Below, in pieces: positions 44,701-57,638 of a DNA stretch of 64,000 nucleotides. This stretch comes from Kalaharituber pfeilii (taxonomy: Eukaryota; Ascomycota; Pezizomycetes; Pezizales; Pezizaceae): contig WHUZ01000042.1 of the NCBI GenBank assembly GCA_015179045.1, positions 124,001-188,000 of the forward strand, given 5' to 3'. The first letter of the stretch is position 1. The number at the start of each line of letters is the position of its first letter. Both the position numbers and the translations under genes were made by a program. The notes under the pieces were generated by a model, which had not been told where the DNA came from, did no database searches, and was given only the letters and a program-made list of their open reading frames with translations.

Positions 44701-47700
44701 GGTGGAAGCGAGCAGGTAAATGTGTCACCGTTGCAGTGTGACCTGCTGCTCGAAGTTGATAGACTATGCTGCAATGAGTTACCACTCTGAGCCACTGGAC
44801 CTGGGGTAGTGCAAAGTCTCAAATTGGGGGAATTTGTTGTGTATTGCATCCTTGGTGGAATTAAATTGACGTTGGGGTGGGGGGTGAATTTCGAAGAATT
44901 CGAACATCTTCACCTGCGAAAAGATTGGCGTGTTATGGTCTCTATAGTTCAATTGTATATACTCATGCGAACTTTCAAAGCCGTTTGCACGGGAACATTT
45001 CTGCCCAATTGATCCATTTGAGTACACATGATCTGGTTTCCATACTGCGAGACCCCCTTTGACAAAGATCAGAAATCAAATATACCTGAGGTCTAGTGTC
45101 CTACAGATCGCTGAACCATACCAGCATAGAGTATATTTCAAAATGAACAAAAAAGCGAAACAGTATTATCAAGGAAAATAAAATTACACGTACGTTGTAT
45201 CAAGCTTCGCCGGCAATTATACTATTATTAGAGTGTGGATTACAACTAGACGAATTGGTTTTTCCTAGCGGCGCGAACAAGCTAGTCTGGCGAACAAGCT
45301 CAACTAGTCCTTAGCGTGGTGGCTGTAGGGCCATACGTCCCCGCATATGGAGAAAAAGTACCCATCAACGTTAACGTCCAGAACCTACATCGGCAAGTAA
45401 TAGTAGATAAGTCTCCGTGACAATCCTAGCCCTGTATTGAATGTCCATAAGTACCCGGTATACTGTGGAGCACTACGTGCTAAAATTGAGTTGGTGCGCA
45501 TACGAATACATATTTCACTTGCGCTTGAACTAGCTGGACTAATTGCCATTTTATTGATCAGCGCCGTATCATATCAAGCTCGAAGCTACGGTAAGCATCA
45601 GAGGGACTTACTAATTAATAGTGATTGTCATGAGGTGGACACTGCGAGAGGTACGGCAACTTAAGTTGCATTTGGAACTTCAGCCACTCGGCTAATGCGT
45701 GTCAGCAATCTTGCACGTGAGTTCGATACTGTTACAATTGATAGTATGGCCTGCGGCTCTTTCGTAAGCCTGACTGTACTCCACTAGCGTTGTCGCTAAA
45801 TGCATTGCTAGGATGTATGTGCAAATCCCCAGTTGCACAATAAGGTGAGTAGTTTCTCCGTGAATCGTTGGTAGATTGTGAAGTAGAAAAAATGAACAGT
45901 TAAACCAATATTTGGGGTTTTCTTCATGGCTCCTAACTCAAGTCTCGCTCCGCGATTGCCGATAGTACATACGGAAAAAATATCGTTCATTGGTACCAGT
46001 GAGGATGTTTTCATAATAGCAAGTATAGTAGCTTCCTATGCCTCATCATTCTCTCGCAAGAGTCATCGCCGTGGCGTAGCTCTACATACAAGTATGCGAA
46101 ACCTTCTCTGGTACCAGCAGGGGGTCTGGTGGCAAGTATCAAGCTTGAAAAACCTTAAATCAACTGATACTGGCTGGCGATGGCCGGGTGCGGTCGGGCC
46201 GGTATATACTAGGTGAGCATATGCATGAGTGATAGTGATTATCGTTCCGGTTCCGAGTGAGGGCGCCTAGAGCTCCTACATGAATTGCTGAACGGATTAT
46301 ATTTGAAATCCGAAGTTTCTGAATATGTGGGAAAACTTTATGAGCAATTGCCACAATTATGACTACGTACACTCTAGATCTGATTCACAGAATGTCGAAG
46401 CCTGCAGTAAGCCATCCAATAGTCCAGTGCCAAGACCCTTGAACAGGGAGTTGGCGATGCCTGCAGTATTGTGTTCGGAGGTGCTATGCATCATCCTTTT
46501 ACTCTAGCTTTTGTGGATGACTCGGAGTCGTGCCCCGTGATGGCATCAGCAGAAGCTGCAGCCCTCAATCGCCCGGGGATCTGTCAACGTTGCTACGGAA
46601 ACGACGCTAATAGCTGTGGCGCAGTCGCCCCCCTAATATCTGTGGCGCAGTCGTCCCCTAATAGCTGTGGCGCAGTCGTCCCCCGTTGACATCCCTAGAA
46701 TTTGCTAAATCCCTCAATTGTATTGTCATCTTAGCGGGAATTCTGCAAATGAGAGGTTTGCCATACACTCCTCGTTCATATCCCCGTTTATACGGAGTAT
46801 CCATGTACCAATTACCACAACAAATCCATCTGCCATTAACTATGCACATGCACTACAGCATTTCGCAGCTGCACAGGCAGCAGCAGCCTGTAGTACTCTT
46901 TTCCAAGTATTTTCTGCACTTACAGTGGCTTCTCTACAAGAAATTGGCAAGGAAATGATTTGGAGTTGCTGAAGCAGGTCTAGCGTGCAGACTTCCTTTT
47001 TATCTAGTTTTTCTGAGTTTGGTATACCTATTTGAGAGGTAGCAGATGCTGAAGGGTTGCTCTTGGATGTCTTAGAGGCACGACAATGCTGCTGGTGTCT
47101 ATGAAATCTGATCAACACGGAAATTTATAGGGCAAGTTTTTCACGATAGGTATAATCTCTGTACAAAGTTTGAAGGCAATCCGACTTGATTAAATTGTTG
47201 CAGGCATTGTTCAGAAATGTGCAGTTTTCCCTGTTCAAAGTTCTCCGGGTTTCATGTAAACAAAGCCACTGTTGTCATGGCAACTATGTGGCGTAGCATT
47301 ACAGGGAAAATTACGGGGAAGCTCTCTAATGATCGTCACGTTTGCTTTTGTTGGGAGCGTTTCAAACTGACAGGATCCCCATGCCATATCACAAAAGTGG
47401 GGTCGAAATTGAACAATTTTCATATCATAAAGCTTGACCTGCGCTAGCATCGAACATGGATAAAATAAAGTTAGCAGGTATGCGCCACAGCACTGCAGTA
47501 TCACAGGAATTGGTTGAGAGGATAGGAAATCTAAAGTAGGAATTTGAGAGACCGCTCGCCAGCTGAACTGTCTGGTGGATGCCGTGTGACCACCTCCTCG
47601 ATGCAAATTAATGTCAATGCAGCCCTACCATGCCACATGCAGGCGCACAACCTGCACACGGCAGAGCAGTATGGATACAAGAGGCTCTTCAAAGTCCGTG

Positions 47701-50700
47701 GCTGGCTGGATAATTGTTTGGTTTCATGTGTGGCTTGCGCCAACATCTACAAGGAGTGTCTCACCACCCACATTTCAGCATCGAAAATGAAACTGTAGAG
47801 AGAAACAACCTCTAAATGAAAATGGCTTAAATTTGCAAGTGGGCGGTGGCTTATGCATGGGATTTTCTCGGGCTTGTTTTGTTGATATTGTAGAGAGGGC
47901 AGGCGCTGAATGCCCAGTTTAGATGAAGCGTGTAAACAGCTGATGTTTGGCCAGGCCAGAACCTTGGCGTGTATGTGAATGGAACCCACTAAACCTGAAT
48001 TATCTCCTCATAAGTTTATTTCCGGCTGAAAAGCTCGATTATCCTACTAATGTATACTCCGAATTTAACAATATAATTCCGTAGGCCCAATTGGTGGGTC
48101 CTCAAGCCTCTTGGAAACCCTAACGTGATTCACTTTGCGGGGTTCAGTTATAGTTGTATATTCTGAGTTGACGACGATAGGATAGCTGGAACGAAGTGTT
48201 TCCGAGCTAGAATGTAATTTCGCGTCTTGATCATGGTCCGTAATGAAAGAAGGGAAAATTCCAGAAAATATTAGAATAGGATCTATAGTCATTGATTCCA
48301 GGTGAAATGTTTCAGTAATAAAGTCAGGAAGCGCAATGATTGTTGCGGCGACAACGTGCCTGTATACATACGTAGCTGATTAAAAACCTATTTGATGATG
48401 TTTTTACAAGCCCAAACACCGACAATATCATATCGAACGCATGACTAAGAGTGACTTGACAGAGGACCGGATATCAATATCCACGCATGGACGCTGTGTG
48501 CATTTGTTGATCCGGCAGATAATTCTACTTTGCTGCTCTCATTCATAGTCAATAACGAAAATGGTGTATTCACCTTCGAGGACCAGCGCTGATTCATGAC
48601 CCTCCCTGACATAAAATGGTGCCGGTTCAAAATGACATCAGTGTATGGGTAACACTACTTTGACATCAACCATACTACACTAGTACCGCAAAGCTCAGCC
48701 GTACTTCTTTCTTTCTTCCTTTTTTTTTTTTTTTTTAACTATTGCTATTTATTTTGACTCAGATCTATCGGGCTGTCAGTCATGGTATACGTAGGATCCT
48801 GCTCCTTGATAGAGCCGCGGGGCGCCGACATGTACAGGGTGAGATTACACCCCCCCAGCATTCAGAATGTGCATATTGGTCACTATGAAGCCGAAATAAA
48901 ACATTATTAAAAAAGAAAAAGTAAAAAAATGTGACAGATATTGCATCATCTAGGCTAGAATTCTGAAGAACAAAACGGTCAGGTTTCGGGATACCGCATT
49001 ATCACGGACTGCTGAGGTCAGATGTGGCTCGTGCAGTTCCGGAGTCCCTGCGATGAGAAACGGTCTGGCCATGAGAAGTAAATACTAGTACTAACCCAGC
49101 TGCTGATCAATGCGGCGGTGCATCGGAGCTTTCTATAGTCATACGTGGATCCTTTGCAACTTTCATGACTTAGAACAGCAGGCACCCATATGTATTGAAG
49201 TGGTGTGGCGTTTTGTCGCGCTTGGCTTTCCTACTTATTCGCGCGAGTCGCTTGCTGCTCGGTTAATGAATCAATATATATGGTGCATGTGTAGTCTCGT
49301 GACTAATGCACGTGGTGGAAATGAAGGCACCGACCTCCGCAAGGTGATAATAATTTCTAGTGAATAAGTAACGATCATTGAACAACTGTACATAGCGGTG
49401 GGCATGCAGCATAGGATCGTGAAACTCGCTAGTATTAATGTGCAGCAGATAACGACTGAATACAAACAAGTGCGCCAGAACTGGATGTGTCTCACCAAAT
49501 TTGGTAATACAAGATTATCATTGTCATATTTCCGGGATGGAAGTTTTCTACTTTATTTGAAAACAACTGGTATAGTTACTATTATTCCCCAAACTACAGT
49601 GGTGAATTCACGCGCAACTTAAATCCTTACGAGTAATTTGTTCCTATCTTAGGAAAAATTTGCTATATCTACTGTCCTACCTTGCAGCAAAATCTCTTCG
49701 TCATCTGTGCAATCGAGCCACTGGTTACATAACCAGTAGCGCATCAATCTAAAAGAAGCAATGGTTCTCAGACATCAACTGGGGGTAGGAACCCCGGTTG
49801 TCATGTCATCCGTGCCGGTGATTCTGGAAGGTTGCCGTTTCAGGGATGGTGGTAAGTGATTGCAACTGCACTAATGCTAATGTTAGGTTTCTTCAGGGGT
49901 TATAGGGCTAATAAGTGCCAGTGGTATGATGGAAGTGGTGGCTTGGTAAGATCCTACAAATACCTAACAGCGTAGAAGCGAGTTATGAGAATGGTGATAT
50001 CCTGTGTAAGATGCATGGTTCCCCAATATACAGTACTCACTGGAGTACGCAAGGTAAGGACATGACTGTTGTTTGTACGACACTGTATAACGCAAATGAG
50101 ATCATGGAAACTTAGTAGCGTTTTTTTTTGACTGTGTATCGTATTAGAATAGCTATTTTTGCTTTAATCTTTTAACAAATGGAAGAGATTGTAGATTTGA
50201 GAAATCGCCAACGGGAATTCGGGAACTCAAGCTGGGTTTAAAGACAACATTTAAGGCTTTGAGGAGCATTATTTCGAGTGTATGATTGATCATCGTACAG
50301 TTCTGCAATGCATCAATATATCTACACACCCGCAAGTTCCAGGGTGGATCACCCACTCATAAGTTTGATAACAATGACCACGTGGAGAATTTATAATTTA
50401 GCATCTCTCTAGCCGAGGAACAGACTTTTCAATCTGAAACGTATCTTTGAGTGAAACGGCGAAATGCCAACAGCAAGATTTGTTTTGGAGTTTTGTTGAT
50501 ACGGGACGCCTTGAAGCTGGAACTTGCTATGGCGAATGGGCAGGTAAGGCAATTGGTTGGGGAAAGTAAGCTGGTGTTGTGTTGAGGACCATTAATTATT
50601 CTAGCGGAGATCGTGGATCTTTGGGGTTAGGACCGATACCGCTGGTTTTCCGGCTTCGGGAAAAGCAGGGGAAGAGAGAACTGCAGGGGAAGTAGCGCGG

Positions 50701-53154
50701 GGGGCTGTAACTATCATTTCACTCTGCTAGTACTACACTCTGCTAGTAGCATTCCGCTAAATACATTTTTGTGCTTGCTGTGGTAAGTATTGTGGAGGTG
50801 CATGACTGGCGGGTGACAGTTTTCGAGAGGCAATTGGGTGTCAATTACAGGTACCTGAGCTATCGATGTAAATGGAAATATTAAATATGGGGTGAATTTT
50901 GTTTTTTGTCTATCTATCCTGAGGAGTAGGACCGAATTACAATTTTGAGGTACAGTCTTACATATGTATTGTATTATGTGATGATGTGCAATGTGGGTAC
51001 ATGTGCACTGGCCTGCAGGACAAAATGAGCGCGAGGCAGACTGGAGCCAATCAGTAGTCGGGGTGGACTTGGAAATGGGACACACTTGAGCTGAAATTCG
51101 TGGTTGCCCTATTGACTGGGCGCATGATGCATGCATGTTGCATGCAGGCTGCCTGCCGGTAGTAACTCCAGTGCAATCTGGAGCTATTGCGGAATAAGAT
51201 GAGTGGTGGTGATCAAGCAGAAACACAGCTGCTTGGCGGTGAACGTGTGTCTGCGTCACCCCCATACTTATAAAGCTTCTTGGAGCGGAGGATACAACAA
51301 CACTATTGATATGGGCGACTTGAGTTTTGATAGCTATGGTCGGAGCCCAATGGAAGCCGCTGATAAACTCTTAACATGAATCCTCAATTTTAACTCCTGT
51401 ACCCATTTCATAGATCCTTTAGAGCTATGCATTCGCTTGATCGTAACATCCCAAGACTGTGCTCAGCCTCACTACGGGTGCTAGCTTTTATCGCGGGCTT
51501 AGTCACCAGAGTAGCTTGGCGGCAATGCGGCCCTAAATGCTCACGAACGAACTTGCTTACAGCGCCCTTGGCAGGTTGCCATGGTTATCCGCAATACGGG
51601 GTTACCACAAACCAGACCCAGCTGAGAAATTAGTTGATGAGGTGATGGGCCATGGCTCATACCGACTTTGTGTCCCGCAGAGACGCTAAACCGTATTAAG
51701 ACCTCAGGAACTGTAGTTAGTACAGGGTGAGACACAACATGGACCTCTGCCTCGCTTGTTCGCCCGTCCGCTCGCTCAATGTTCACTCAGTCCTCGCCGT
51801 ACTCTTGCAATTTTGCACCCTCTGTTGGTATGATGAATGAAAGGTTACACTGGAAGAAAAGTGGAAACCTTTGGGGCCAATGATGGGGCCGCAACAAGGT
51901 GAGCATAGTGTTAAGGCTCATTGATACTATTTTCTGGATGGATTGGCCTTGCTGGGCCACCACCTCTGCTATTTTCGACCTCACTGAGGGATAGAAATCG
52001 AGATACGGAACCCGCTGCCATGGTCATGAATCCTTGACATTCAATGTTTTTTTTTATTTTGCTTGCCACATTGGCGGGTTTAATAGGTGTGAACCCCCTT
52101 CACACCGGTTACTATACCCTTACTGTCCTGTCACCCTCAAATATAGCTGCTCCACACTTTCGGGGCTTTAGGAAAATTCTTACTGATAGTATAGTTGTTT
52201 TTGATCCGGTAATTAGCGATTCCCACCCCCTACCCGAGCAATACCGTCATGTCTTATGTTGCTCTCTTTCCCAGTGATTATATCCCATGCCCTATATCTC
52301 ATTCGTTCTATATCCCATTGCACAGCATGGGCACGCGAGGCGGGGGGAGGCTGTACCTGCTACCCCCTCCCCGCCTTCCAGATGTTAAATTATTTTCGGG
52401 CACTACCGACGATGGATGCATGGGGGGGCAGGAGAGATGGTGGACACCCCCGATCATACACTCTTGCAGCAAGGTACCTGTACGCTTGGTGCGGACGTCC
52501 TGTTCAACAGTTTCAAAACAGGTTTGGATTAGGAATGATTCACTCGATGCACATCAAGAACGGATACACCCTTGCCCTGCTGGGTCGCCGCTTAATACTA
52601 CACTTGCAGCTGGATGCGCCTCTGGTAAGGCTGCAGCGCGGAGTTTTTGCATAGATGCCTAAGCAAAAAGACATGTATTATTACTGCTATCATAGCTTTC
52701 AACAGGTCAACGTCGATGCAATTGACGAAACATATAAGAAGGGCTTCGGGCCCATCGGTATCATCTCCTCCCTATCATCATTGTCACAGTCACTTCATAC
52801 CCAAGGCACCTCGAGCATTTTTCCTTCTTACTTCCTTTCCTATAATTGCATTTGACCGGATCCGCTCACTAAGAACACTTTCATATCATATCGATCTTGC
52901 TTTGGTTTTGAATTCCATATATCTATCAACATCCGATCGCTTCTGATATCTCCCGCAAACCCAGCAAAGACAATCTTTCCTACGATCACATAACAGACAT
53001 CACTAGATACATAGCATCCAAGACCCTCTATTTAACTAGCATTGTAGCGAGTGCAAATAATTTCTTTGAACACACGCATCCCTAGCACTACTTTTATCTT
53101 CTTCATCTTCATCGTCATCTTCTCAGGGCAAACTTCATAAAATCACAATCAAAA
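41738..53154. other. 11.4-kb region without a recognisable gene
   Basis: Many short ORFs exist on both strands; the longest (50714-51265, minus, 183 codons) has no domain I know. No LINE tail is present, which contrasts with flanking regions. Bases 53000-53154 carry a CT-rich tract (CTTCTTCATCTTCATCGTC) that fits the leader of the small gene at 53155. A three-copy minisatellite is listed separately. Old, heavily mutated repeats cannot be excluded. Confidence 0.4.
46608..46684. repeat. 25-26-bp tandem repeat, 3 copies
   Basis: The unit TAATAGCTGTGGCGCAGTCG followed by a C-run is repeated three times with small changes. Confidence 0.9.
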
Positions 53155-53430
53155 ATGTGCATCCGCATTACCGAGCGCTACGCTGTCTGCAACTGCGTTT
53201 ACTACGTTCACGGTGTCGACCAATGCGGCGCTGCAGGTCGCTCAGGCCATACTATCCAGGAGCGAACAGTCCTAGTCGGATACGCGTGCGCTGCGCATAC
53301 CGGGATGGCAATGGCTAGCTCCGGAGCACACGGAGGACGCTTCGGGCCGCCTGAGTTCACAGGGGGAAGACTCGGTGTTTTGCCGGATTATCCGGGGAGC
53401 AGACGAGGCAACGAGCAAACAAGGTGGTAA
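53155..53430 (+). CDS. Small Cys/His-rich fungal protein, 91 residues
   Basis: Single open frame from an ATG in good fungal context (ATCAAAAATG), preceded by a pyrimidine-rich leader. The tract ending TTCTCAG at about 53126 could even be a 3' splice site of a leader intron. The product begins MCIRITERYAVCNCVYYVHG. It has Cys2, Cys12-x-Cys14, His19, Cys24, His32 and Cys45-x2-His48, spacing that suggests metal binding. It then has a Gly-rich, charged tail. Short proteins starting MCIR(I/V).ERYAVC and containing VLVGY.C are, from memory, widespread uncharacterised proteins in filamentous ascomycetes; I cannot check this here. Function is unknown. No signal peptide or membrane segment is visible. 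Confidence 0.7.
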   Translation: MCIRITERYAVCNCVYYVHGVDQCGAAGRSGHTIQERTVLVGYACAAHTGMAMASSGAHGGRFGPPEFTGGRLGVLPDYPGSRRGNEQTRW

Positions 53431-55108
53431 AATAGTGAAGAGAGGGACGGGGTGAAGGGCTTTGTAGAGATGTGAGACATTGGTGGAATTGGAGCTGGAT
53501 CAAATTGAGGTCCCCTATTCGCAACGACGGGATGAACGATCCGTAATGAAACGAGGGATATGACAGACGACAAATGAGCAACGAGCATGCACTATGAACG
53601 GCGATGGAACGATGACGGTTTTTGAAGTTTGCATATCCACGGCGGTGAAGCCAAAAGCGGACGCATTGCTGCACCTACCGTACACGATAGCATGTACCTT
53701 TTTTTGAATTTGGTTGCGCATTTTTTCAGTTTTATTGAGTTTTCGTTTTCTATGCCCTCGCGGGGAGGGGGCGTTGGGCGTTCAGTATCGCAATTGGTTA
53801 CCACTAAATTTTTTTTTGTTTCCTTTCTTCATTGCATAGAGTTAGTTTTAGCAATTTCCTTTTTACTGGGGATGATTGGGACATAGCGAAAACTGATATA
53901 TACCTAAGGCTTTTACTTGACATCTTATTTCTTACCTCTCATATTTCCCTTATTGTCTAACCTTTATTCTTTGCTCATTCTTATTTCTACCGGGCGTTCA
54001 ATGCGGTTCCAGAACTGGTGTTGCCAGTAGGGAACATGTATACACCTCCTACGACAGTAGCGGTTCAGCTACTACCCTCTTTGAGATTTCCTTGCGCTGT
54101 GCTTTTGGGATTTCCTACATTTGCATTGCTCTATTCAATATTAGCTTTTGTTTTCGTTTTAGCATAGAATTATCTACATTAAACTGCATCATACTAGCAG
54201 TGCATTGATTGCGCATCTATCTACTAACTCACATCCTCGCTATAATCTTTTTCTATGTTTGCGCGCATGCTTTTTTTTTTTTTTTTCACCGTCACGTTCT
54301 GTGGATGTTCAATATCCTATACTAGTAGTTATATTTCTGTTTTTTTGTTTTCTTTTCCACGTATAATGTGTATTCTTGCATTGTATAACACACATATCCT
54401 TCACTATATCATTGACATCATCTGAATTTTTCAGTATATTGCATTAGCTCCGGGTTGCTTTATTGCTTGCTACCTGTACTGAATTCATGCGACTTCTGAT
54501 TTCCGGTTCCCGGAGCTGAGGCTAAGGAATTGGGAGACAGGTCGGCGGGTTGACTACATTTCTTAATCACATGAGTTCACAGTATCATCGCTCTTTACCA
54601 TTTTTTTTTTTAATTTTCTAGTCCATTATTCTTATTTTGGCATTTATTTCCGATGGGGAGTGCGGTGCGGGAGGGGGAGGTGATAAACCGAGGAGGTGAC
54701 GCCTGGGCCAATGGTGAAATATCGAAGAGCAGAAGATCCAGATTTTCGCTATCCTGAGGGGGGGTACGTAATAGTTAATTTAGCCAGATGTAACTTACCA
54801 TTATTCATGGGATGGCCCGATGTGCTTTCTCTCATGTGGTGTTGCTCATGCCATGGATTCGCTTAACGGAACAACTTGTGATTGGTCGACTTGTTGTGTA
54901 CCTGATGTACCTTCCTTGGATTCGGAAATCAGGGTTACAGGGAATCATCACTCAAGTAGGCGGTAGCAAAGGGTTGTTAGGTAGCGGAAATAAAACGGTA
55001 AGAATTACGCCGTAGAAAGTAAAACTAGGATCCGGCTTGGAAGGAGCAACTGTGAACTAAATGTCTGGATGGTCCTTTCCCCTACTGTTGCAATAAGGTG
55101 GAACCTTG
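53431..55108. other. Anonymous AT-rich spacer
   Basis: T-runs at about 54270-54287 and 54601-54611 are not followed by LINE tail sequence. A 67-codon frame at 54812 is unrecognised. No other structure was found. Confidence 0.4.
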
Positions 55109-55120
55109 TTGCCTGCTTGA

Positions 55121-55250
55121 TTTTTTTTTTTTTTTTTTTTTATCAGGACTCGCATGCCGCCCTGGGGCTGGGCGACTTTTATGTACATAGGGAATAATTT
55201 GGAAATAAACGGAAATAAACGGAAAATGAGACTGCCTTTCGTGCCCCCCC
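55121..55250 (-). mobile_element. Solo T1 LINE tail with 3' UTR (130 bp)
   Basis: A T-run is followed by ATCAGGACTCGCATGCCGCC, then CTGGGGCTGGGCGAC and some 3' UTR. The 12-bp duplication TTGCCTGCTTGA is at 55109-55120 and 55251-55262. The UTR carries a GGAAATAAAC direct repeat. Confidence 0.9.
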
Positions 55251-55620
55251 TTGCCTGCTTGAATTTCATGTGCATAGGAGCACCAAAAATAGAGCCTATT
55301 ATATGTGCACTCTTGGTAACACCTCTACGTCCGTTAACCTGTGAAAAAACACAGGTAAAACAGCGGTTGAACCGTGCAGTATGTGAGACTCTTCAGGGAC
55401 AGGAACCTGCAAATGTAAGTGTTCCGAGTTGAGGGTAACTGTTGCTCAGGAGGACCAGATGTGTAACTAGGTGAGACAAAATTGAAGTTAATCAACTCGA
55501 CTCAGCAATATAACCATGGCTGTGGAGTAAATAGTATGTTAATGACAGGATGTCTATTGTGGAGACCCCAGGTTTTAGGGCGATCTCTAGTCAAGATCGA
55601 GGAACATGAGGAAGTCGTAC

Positions 55621-55668
55621 CTTTTTTTTTTTCATCAAAACAATTTCACCCTATGGGCTATGACGAGG
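55621..55668 (-). mobile_element. Decayed T1 tail
   Basis: A short T-run, CATCAAAACAATTTCACC and then CCTATGGGCTATGACGAGG retains only the inner half of the T1 block. There is no clear TSD. Confidence 0.5.
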
Positions 55669-55947
55669 AAATTTTATATGGGAATGTTATTAAGCACAGA
55701 AAAGAGGAAATCTTGGCGGTTTAGGTGTGAACCTTATGTGCCAATTGTTTGAAAAAGAGGGGAAGCCTCATGCACGGGTTTGATCGGTCTCTTACTCGCG
55801 TCCTGAGACCTGCTGCCGTTACAAAGCTCACGCAGACCTCGCCACTCGATTTTGAGACTGTATTCCATCCCACGTTCTACCCCTTTGCCACACTGCGTTT
55901 TTGCAAAATGCCCAATCGCTGCGACTACGTTCATTCTTTTTAAGTCA
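55669..55947. other. Short anonymous spacer
   Basis: Overlapping frames of 64-92 codons on both strands (about 55734-56012) are unrecognised. Confidence 0.3.
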
Positions 55948-56140
55948 TTTTTTTCTATTTTAATATCATCACTCGTATACCGCCCTGGAGAGCATGACCA
56001 GACTACGTACAAAGGAGAATAGAATAATATCTTAAGGCTGCACTTGAACGTCCCGAACGACCCTCACGTCGACATCACCTCCCGTCTCCCTAGTCATCTC
56101 TCCCACTTCAGCAGCTCTAACAGTGGGTCTGGCGCGTCCT
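55948..56140 (-). mobile_element. T1 LINE 3' UTR fragment
   Basis: A T-rich start, AATATCATCACTCGTATACC, GCCCTGGAGAGC and a following UTR similar to those at 21660 and 37218 show a minus-strand T1 end. No coding part is attached. Confidence 0.6.
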
Positions 56141-56149
56141 TTCCCATGC

Positions 56150-56520
56150 CGGATGGAGAAAGCGGGATATGCTAGAAGGGGTGGGATAAGAGAGCAAGCC
56201 GGGGCCTGCTTGATGTAGCAGTGACATGGTTAAATGGTCATAAGGGTCTAAGGGGCAATGAAGAGGCAGACAAGGCAGCAAGACTGGGGACCTTCCTCTA
56301 AGATGGGGTAGTAATGGAGGGGGATGAGATTGGTAGCTAAGAGGTAGTGTGTAGAGGATAGGAATAGACTGAACTTAAGATACAGGCCAATCCAGAGGGT
56401 GGCCAGTCTGGTACGTACGTTGGGAGGCATGTTGGGAGGGAAAGGCCTGAGAGCCTGGAGGTTTAGGATTGGCAAGGTAGACGGTCCGGAAAGCCGGTGG
56501 CGCGGAATGGAAGAAAAAAA
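56150..56520 (+). pseudogene. Decayed T1 LINE RNase H fragment
   Basis: LDVAVTWLNGHKGLRGNEEA and DKAARLGTF (about 56206-56300) match the last RNase H motif. The following LKI.ANPEGGQSG-type region and GRRSGKPVARNGRKK fit the C-terminus in shifted frames. Stops are numerous. It is head-to-head with the minus-strand T1 end next to it. Confidence 0.6.
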
Positions 56521-56524
56521 GAGA

Positions 56525-56570
56525 TACTTTTTTTTTAACATCACGTAATCCCCCCTATAACATATAGATC
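56525..56570 (-). mobile_element. Decayed T2 tail
   Basis: A short T-run with AACATCACGTAATCCCCCC and TATAACATA weakly matches the reverse T2 end. Confidence 0.35.
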
Positions 56571-57245
56571 GGGGAATGGAAAACGGGATATCTGAGCCCT
56601 GTCCCCATTTTTCAGTGATCAAACAGGGATTTTGTATCTACAAGAAAATCCTTGGTCTATAAAAAGGGACTTTTGTCCTGTTATTTCACTGATGATTATT
56701 ATTCATCTAGTACAAAGTATTTGAAGGCTCCTATTTTCCACATTACATCAGGGGATTTGATCTTCCAACAAAACCAGTGATTTTGGATATCTTGTGTAGT
56801 ATTAATTTTAGGGTATTTCTGCAGGCCTTTGAGGGAATCTAATCAATAGCTCCTATAGGTGATATTCCTGACCAGCAAGAGACAACTATGTATCTGGGTA
56901 CTACAAGCTGGCTATATATGTAGATGCTTGTTACTATTGGTGCTGCCTTATAGAGCATTATATATAGCCTTTTCGTAATATGTACTGTACAGAAGATATC
57001 TCAAATTCACAGCTGTATGCGGTGCTTGGACCTCTTTTACCAAGGTTGGTGATAGTCATCCCTGCTATCTTGAGAATTGTTCCATCGTTTTTTTGTATGT
57101 GTGCGACATGTGGTATCAATGGCTGCATAGGACGTTGAGTCATCATTGATCTTACCTCTCATTAGTTAGCACAATGTGATGCTTCGGGCGCCAACAAGAC
57201 TAGCTTCGAACCTAAAGGTCTTCGCAGCGTGAACTTGTGAAGAGA
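56571..57245. other. Anonymous spacer
   Basis: I see no gene or repeat in this stretch. Confidence 0.4.
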
Positions 57246-57246
57246 A

Positions 57247-57251
<5 letters not shown>

Positions 57252-57281
<30 letters not shown>

Positions 57282-57328
57282 CATTACTCACTTGCCGCCC
57301 GTGGGGCTATGGCGATTTACCTTACATC
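57252..57328 (-). mobile_element. Solo T1 LINE tail
   Basis: About 28 T, ATCATTACTCACTTGCCGCC, CGTGGGGCTATGGCG. A possible 6-bp duplication AATATT lies at 57246-57251 and 57329-57334. Confidence 0.75.
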
Positions 57329-57550
57329 AATATTATTGAAGTAATATCTAACATAGTCCGTATAGGCATAGACCGGAGCATGCTGTATACATAGAAATCA
57401 ATAACCTAAAAAGCATAAGAATCAACTGTCATAATCCCGTCGGGGATTCAAGCCCTGTCCCATAGAGTGTGTAATATTGGGGATTATAATACAGGGAACC
57501 CGGTGGATTTTGTCTTCCAGAGCCGGAGGAAGCCGTAGGGGAATAAATCC
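57329..57550. other. Short anonymous spacer
   Basis: I see nothing recognisable here. Confidence 0.3.
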
Positions 57551-57638
57551 CTGAAGGGTGCACTATAGGACCCGCTTGCAGCTATTCGTCATGGCAGGGC
57601 CCCTGGGCCGCGGCCCTCGATGCTCGGAGGCAAGCATA
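57551..57638 (-). mobile_element. T2 tail without T-run
   Basis: GGACCCGCTTGCAGCTATTC, TCATGGCAGGGCCCCTGGGC and GCTCGGAGGCAAGC align with the full reverse T2 tail (long class). The A-run has been lost. Confidence 0.6.

Noticed and set aside
46608..46684. CRISPR-like array
   Set aside because: Three contiguous 25-26-bp units without unique spacers form a minisatellite; the host is a eukaryote.
50714..51265. 183-codon minus-strand ORF
   Set aside because: No domain, unusual Cys/His/Ser composition, no leader or intron signals, and a region full of competing frames. Not supportable as a gene.
52249..52662. Two overlapping 130-codon ORFs
   Set aside because: They compete in different frames and neither resembles a known protein.
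54270..54287. T-run as a LINE insertion (also 48719-48737, 54601-54611)
   Set aside because: Sequence after the T-run does not match either tail family.
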